Shown here: positions 6,298 to 9,485 of the stretch, in pieces
Layout of the letters: every line of letters begins with the position of its first letter
Numbering within the stretch: position 1 is the stretch's first letter
NCBI GenBank assembly: GCA_018660305.1
Contig: JABJKO010000303.1
Location: forward strand, 1-9,485
Source: Rhodospirillaceae bacterium
Lineage (GTDB): Bacteria; Pseudomonadota; Alphaproteobacteria; MPNO01; UBA2964
DNA: 9,485 bases
Reading direction: 5' to 3'
Program-made: the position numbers and the translations under genes
The notes under the pieces: model-generated
Told to the model about the DNA's origin: nothing
The model's input: only the letters and a program-made list of their open reading frames with translations
The model's database searches: none

Positions 6298-7113
6298 CTA
6301 TTGATTGAACTGCGCGTTGCGCCAGCGGAAGGCGGCGGCGGGGCCTTCTTCGGCCACCTTGGCGTAGAATTTTTCGTCCGACTCCACCTTTGAAGTGTGG
6401 ATCAGGGCGACCGTGGCGACGCCGGATTTCATGCCGTCATGAAAGCCCTGTGCTTCGATTCCCCGGTTTACCGCCATTTTTATCGCACTGAGCGTTTCGC
6501 GGCCGACCAGGGCGAGGCGATGGGCGAATTTCAGGGTTTCAGCCTCAAGACCCGGTTCCGGCACAACCAGATTGATCATGCCGATCTGTTCGGCCCGTTC
6601 GGCGGAGATCGTATCGCCAAGATACAGCAATTGCCGGGCCCGCTTGTGGCCGATGATCCACGGCATGATGACGGCCGATCCGATGGAGGCGAAGCGGATC
6701 TCCGGCTCGCCCAGGATCGCCGTGTCGGCGGCAATGGAGATGTCGCACATCATGGCGAATTCGCAGCCGGCCCCCATGGCGTGGCCCTGGATGGACGCGA
6801 TTACCGGTTTTTTGAGTTCCCAGGGTGTCATGTGGAACGTCAGGGTCTTCTCATGGTGGGCATGGGTCTTGAGGGCGTCGCCCTTGTATTCCTTCTTCTT
6901 GGGGTTGGGGCTGATATCGGCGCCGGCGCAGAAGCTCTTGCCATTGCCTCGCAGGATGATGACGGCGATCTCGTCATCGGCTTCGGCTTTCTTTAACAGC
7001 TCGACGAGCTTTTCCTTCAGCTCGGTACTCAGCGCGTTGCGCTTTTCGGGACGGTTCAGGGTGACGATGGCGACATTGCCATCGACTTCATAGAGAGCGA
7101 CGTCTTCCGACAT
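6298..7113 (-). CDS. enoyl-CoA hydratase/isomerase (crotonase) family protein
   Basis: This 271-residue crotonase-fold protein has oxyanion-hole segments FCAGADIS (61-68) and GHAMGAGCEFAMMCD (110-124). Both glutamates used by enoyl-CoA hydratases are present: E118 (GCEFAMM, equivalent to rat E144) and E138 (GEPEIRF, equivalent to rat E164). Hydration of an enoyl-CoA is therefore chemically plausible, though related isomerases and lyases share much of this pattern. The lysine-rich loop PNPKKKEYKGD (69-79) is a longer polar insertion than usual. GGGGAAG lies about 6 nt before the ATG, within the 18-nt gap after the permease stop, so it is very likely co-transcribed with the transporter. This suggests that the imported acid, once CoA-activated, is its substrate. 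No CoA ligase or transferase is in the window. Confidence 0.92.
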   Translation of the reverse strand: MSEDVALYEVDGNVAIVTLNRPEKRNALSTELKEKLVELLKKAEADDEIAVIILRGNGKSFCAGADISPNPKKKEYKGDALKTHAHHEKTLTFHMTPWELKKPVIASIQGHAMGAGCEFAMMCDISIAADTAILGEPEIRFASIGSAVIMPWIIGHKRARQLLYLGDTISAERAEQIGMINLVVPEPGLEAETLKFAHRLALVGRETLSAIKMAVNRGIEAQGFHDGMKSGVATVALIHTSKVESDEKFYAKVAEEGPAAAFRWRNAQFNQ

Positions 7114-7131
7114 GGTTGCTTCCCCGGCTAA

Positions 7132-9144
7132 TTACTGCGGCAGGAACTCGAGCAGCGGCGGCTGCCAGACCACATGGATAATTTCTCCGAACATGCCCCA
7201 CAGCAGAAGCCAGGCCGAGAAGGTATAAACCAGAGTTAATTTCCAGGATTCCTTGCGCCAGATCTTGAGATATACAAAGACATAGAGCGGCAAGGCGACC
7301 ATTTGCCCACCGATATAGGTGACGATAATAATCCCCGCGAACCACCCATACATGCCAAGAATGCCAAGCGGTTCTTTCGAATTGCGGATGACATTTGCGT
7401 ATTGCGTGCCGACGGGGCCGGAAAATTCACCGTCCTTGGCGGTAACGAATTCGCGAATATCGTTGACGATAATCATCAGACAAAACGCGGCACCCGGGTA
7501 GCAGAAGGTATCGACCAGGAGCCCCGCTTCCTCCGGCCAGCCGTTCGCCTGGATAATCGCGTAGCTGAAGATGGCCAGCATGAAGACAGCAAACGGAAGC
7601 GAGGTGAATTTCTGCAACTCCGCCTCGCGGCCTTCGGCGGCCCCTTCACCTGCCGGAACATTCTGCTTTTCGCGGCGGCGTTTGATAAATCCGGTAGCGG
7701 AAAGGACAACTGTCAGGATGGCAAGGGCGCAGATGATGCCGCTGATCGGCCGCAAAATCCAATCCCATGTATATTTTTGCAAGGTGATGTGGAGCGCGGT
7801 TTCCATGATCGAACCCAGCACGAAACCGAGGACCAGTGGCGCCCGCGGCCACCCGGCATAGCGCATGACCAGGCCAAGCAGACCCAGGATCAGGAACAGA
7901 TACCAGTCGCCCATCACCGATCCCGACATCCAGGCGCCCATGAAGACAAACAGAATAATGGCGGGAATGATCAGTTCGCTACGAACGAAAGTCACCTTGG
8001 CGAGCTGTTTTGACCAGACCATCAGGAGCCCGGCGCAGATGATGTTGGCGATGACCACCGTCCACATCATGCTGAAGGTGATGTGCAGCTTGTCGGTCAG
8101 CATCGAGGGGCCGGGGGTAATGCCCTGAATCAGGAAGGCGCCCAGAAGGATCGCCATGGTCGCACTGCCGGGAATGCCGAAGGCGACCGTGGGAATAAGC
8201 GACGCGCCCTTCATGGCATTATTGGCGCTTTCGGGTGCGATGACGCCGCGGACATCGCCCTTGCCGAAATTCTCCCGGTCGGGCGAGCTCTGTACGGCGT
8301 GCCCGTAGGCGACCCAATCGACGATGGAGGCGCCGAGACCCGGCAGGATGCCCACATACATGCCGATGGCGCTACAGCGCAAAACCAGCCACCAGTTTTC
8401 GAAAGCATCCTTGATGCCCTGCAGCATGCCGTGCTCGACCTCGCTTTTTTCAACCTGCGAGATCGAGGAATGGCGGATTGCGAGAAATACCACTTCGGGG
8501 ACGGCAAATAGGCCGAGGGCGATGGGGATAACCGGAAGGCCCTCGTCAAGCAGATAGACGATGTCGAAGGAAAACCGGTCGATGCCGCCCTGCGGCGAAA
8601 ATCCGACGGTGGAAATCAGGATACCCAGACAGGCGGCGCCCAGACCCTTGACCATGGAGCCGCCGCTCAAGGTGCCCACCATGGTCAGGCCAAGAATGCC
8701 GAGCATGAAAAATTCCGGGGAGGCAAATGAAAGAATTAGGGGTCGGACCAGCGGCAGGGAAAGGCCGAGGAGGAGGGCGCCCAAGATGCCGCCGACCGCG
8801 GAACAGGTGAAGGCAGCGCCAAAGGCACGCGCCGCTTCTCCCTTCTGCGCCATTGGATAGCCGTCGAGAATGGTTGCCTGTGACCCGGCGGTGCCGGGCA
8901 CACCGAGCATCACCGATGAGATGGTGTCGCTTGTGGTGGTCACGGCATACATGCCCATCAGCAGCGCAAAAGCGGCGACAGGCTCAACCCCAAATGTGAA
9001 CGGTAAAAGAATTGCCATACCGACGAGACCTGAGAGCCCCGGTACGGCGCCGAAATAGATCCCCGCCAAAACGCCGATGATCAGAAATCCGAAAGCCGGC
9101 CACGCGATGACGCTGACCAGCCCCACATAAGCACTTTCAAGCAT
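7132..9144 (-). CDS. tripartite tricarboxylate transporter permease, TctA-TctB fusion
   Basis: This 670-residue inner-membrane protein is well beyond the roughly 500 residues of TctA alone. Residues 1 to about 487 are TctA: the internally repeated motifs GAVPGLSG (32-39) and GILPGLGAS (265-273), the segment LDGYPMAQKGEAARA (93-106), the block PESANNA...GIPGSATMA (304-331), and many hydrophobic helices. A charged, Glu/Ala-rich linker (488-512) follows. Residues 514-670 then hold about four more transmembrane segments (516-534, 541-562, 592-628, 636-658) in the TctB arrangement, with a proline near the end of the last helix. The small TctB subunit, normally a separate gene, thus appears fused at the C-terminus, and no separate tctB lies between here and the tctC end. 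The family imports carboxylates using a periplasmic binding protein and an ion gradient. The site before the ATG is only AGGCGGA. Confidence 0.9.
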   Translation of the reverse strand: MLESAYVGLVSVIAWPAFGFLIIGVLAGIYFGAVPGLSGLVGMAILLPFTFGVEPVAAFALLMGMYAVTTTSDTISSVMLGVPGTAGSQATILDGYPMAQKGEAARAFGAAFTCSAVGGILGALLLGLSLPLVRPLILSFASPEFFMLGILGLTMVGTLSGGSMVKGLGAACLGILISTVGFSPQGGIDRFSFDIVYLLDEGLPVIPIALGLFAVPEVVFLAIRHSSISQVEKSEVEHGMLQGIKDAFENWWLVLRCSAIGMYVGILPGLGASIVDWVAYGHAVQSSPDRENFGKGDVRGVIAPESANNAMKGASLIPTVAFGIPGSATMAILLGAFLIQGITPGPSMLTDKLHITFSMMWTVVIANIICAGLLMVWSKQLAKVTFVRSELIIPAIILFVFMGAWMSGSVMGDWYLFLILGLLGLVMRYAGWPRAPLVLGFVLGSIMETALHITLQKYTWDWILRPISGIICALAILTVVLSATGFIKRRREKQNVPAGEGAAEGREAELQKFTSLPFAVFMLAIFSYAIIQANGWPEEAGLLVDTFCYPGAAFCLMIIVNDIREFVTAKDGEFSGPVGTQYANVIRNSKEPLGILGMYGWFAGIIIVTYIGGQMVALPLYVFVYLKIWRKESWKLTLVYTFSAWLLLWGMFGEIIHVVWQPPLLEFLPQ

Positions 9145-9161
9145 AATATCCGCCTGGTTGA

Positions 9162-9196
9162 ATTAAGGGCCGTGGACGGCTTCCACGGCCCTTAAT
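9162..9196. terminator. 15-bp hairpin between the binding-protein and permease genes
   Basis: ATTAAGGGCCGTGGA (9162-9176) pairs perfectly with TCCACGGCCCTTAAT (9182-9196) around a 5-nt loop. On the plus strand it is followed by GATTTTATTT, a usable terminator tail. On the minus strand, the direction of the flanking genes, an A-rich tract precedes it and only two T follow. For the real transcript it is therefore more likely a partial terminator or an mRNA-stabilising stem that keeps binding-protein levels above permease levels. Confidence 0.7.
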
Positions 9197-9204
9197 GATT
9201 TTAT

Positions 9205-9485
9205 TTAATTGGTTTTTTTGCCAGTTACCTTTTTCAGGTACCCGTCCAGGAACTTGAGAACGGGGGGTGACAGTTTCGTACTGGCCGCCAGTATTCTTTC
9301 AGCGGCGGCCCCGACGGTGAAGTCTGGCACGAAATTCACGGACTTCAGGGCGTCGGCTCTGAAGACCTTGTCCGATTTGAGTCGGGTCACCGCGGCGCGG
9401 AGAGCATCGCGGTGGGCTCTTGGTGATCCGGGAGGCAGGATGATCGAGCGTTGCGCCATGCTGCTGGCCCGGTTGATTTCACGGA
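9205..9485 (-). CDS. TctC-type solute-binding protein, C-terminal part (gene truncated by window edge)
   Basis: The frame stays open to the last base of the window: upstream of the ATG at 9459 it reads REINRASS without a stop. The visible 92 residues are therefore the 3' end of a longer gene, not a small protein. The sequence RSIILPPGSPRAHRDALRAA, then KSDKVFRADALKSVNFVP, is the usual C-terminal pattern of tripartite tricarboxylate transporter receptors: the LPPGTP turn, a helix, and a DPxFRxxAE-type segment. Full members are about 320 residues, secreted to the periplasm, and deliver a carboxylate to TctA/TctB. The gene lies 60 nt upstream of the fused permease, separated by a strong hairpin. 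The tail is lysine rich (GYLKKVTGKKTN). The ligand cannot be judged from this fragment. Confidence 0.78.
   Translation of the reverse strand, partial: REINRASSMAQRSIILPPGSPRAHRDALRAAVTRLKSDKVFRADALKSVNFVPDFTVGAAAERILAASTKLSPPVLKFLDGYLKKVTGKKTN

Noticed and set aside
6282..6298. Imperfect hairpin GAGAAGGCGCTTATCTC between the convergent hydrolase and crotonase genes as a shared terminator
   Set aside because: The stem is about 4 bp plus a bulge, overlaps coding ends and has no T-run; it is too weak to call.
7303..8013. A 236-codon plus-strand open frame inside the permease gene
   Set aside because: It is antisense to clear transmembrane coding sequence, has low-complexity charged content and no family signature.
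9205..9459. A complete 84-residue small protein starting at ATG 9459
   Set aside because: The frame continues open to the window end and the residues match the C-terminus of a TctC-type binding protein, so it is a truncated larger gene.
1..9485. Defence system, mobile element, CRISPR, tRNA or rRNA
   Set aside because: I saw no transposase, integrase, nuclease, regularly spaced repeats, terminal inverted repeats or RNA gene signatures on either strand.

Overview
The window reads as a gene-dense, GC-rich catabolic region from a free-living alphaproteobacterium. A Rhodospirillales-type or related marine/soil lineage is my best guess. It rests on protein style (TctA/TctC transporter, class II aldolase, SDR and crotonase variants, an alphaproteobacterial-looking AsmA-like protein), on strong GGGAGG-type ribosome binding sites, and on a third-position GC bias so strong that long antisense shadow frames open up. 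There is no rRNA, tRNA, CRISPR array, transposase, integrase or phage gene.

Left block, minus strand, read right to left (3407 to 10). This is a probable five-gene operon: a VOC/glyoxalase-fold protein, three tandem paralogous short-chain dehydrogenases of exactly 252 residues each, and a class I SAM methyltransferase whose start overlaps the last SDR stop as TAATG. Gaps are 50, 35 and 14 nt and then an overlap. A TTGACA -35 element with a 17-nt spacer lies just upstream of the VOC gene.

Middle block, plus strand (3607 to 6283). It starts divergently from the left block with a membrane-anchored AsmA-like periplasmic protein (real start probably GTG 3607). A class II aldolase/adducin-family protein and an HGGAW/GQSSG alpha/beta hydrolase follow.

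Right block, minus strand, read right to left (9485 to 6298). It carries the 3' end of a TctC-type solute-binding protein gene (running off the window edge), a 15-bp perfect hairpin, a 670-residue TctA-TctB fusion permease, and a crotonase-family enoyl-CoA hydratase/isomerase 18 nt downstream. This block converges on the alpha/beta hydrolase with only 14 nt between stops.

Together the genes suggest uptake of an organic acid by a tripartite tricarboxylate transporter, followed by CoA-type and alcohol/ketone chemistry (crotonase, aldolase, hydrolase, SDRs, VOC enzyme). The substrate cannot be read from the sequence, and no transcription factor is present in the window. The most unusual points are the SDR triplet with its alanine-substituted nucleotide-binding motif, the permease fusion with a strong hairpin ahead of it, and a hydrolase that seems to lack the usual catalytic histidine context. 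I do not see a clearly novel defence or mobile system.
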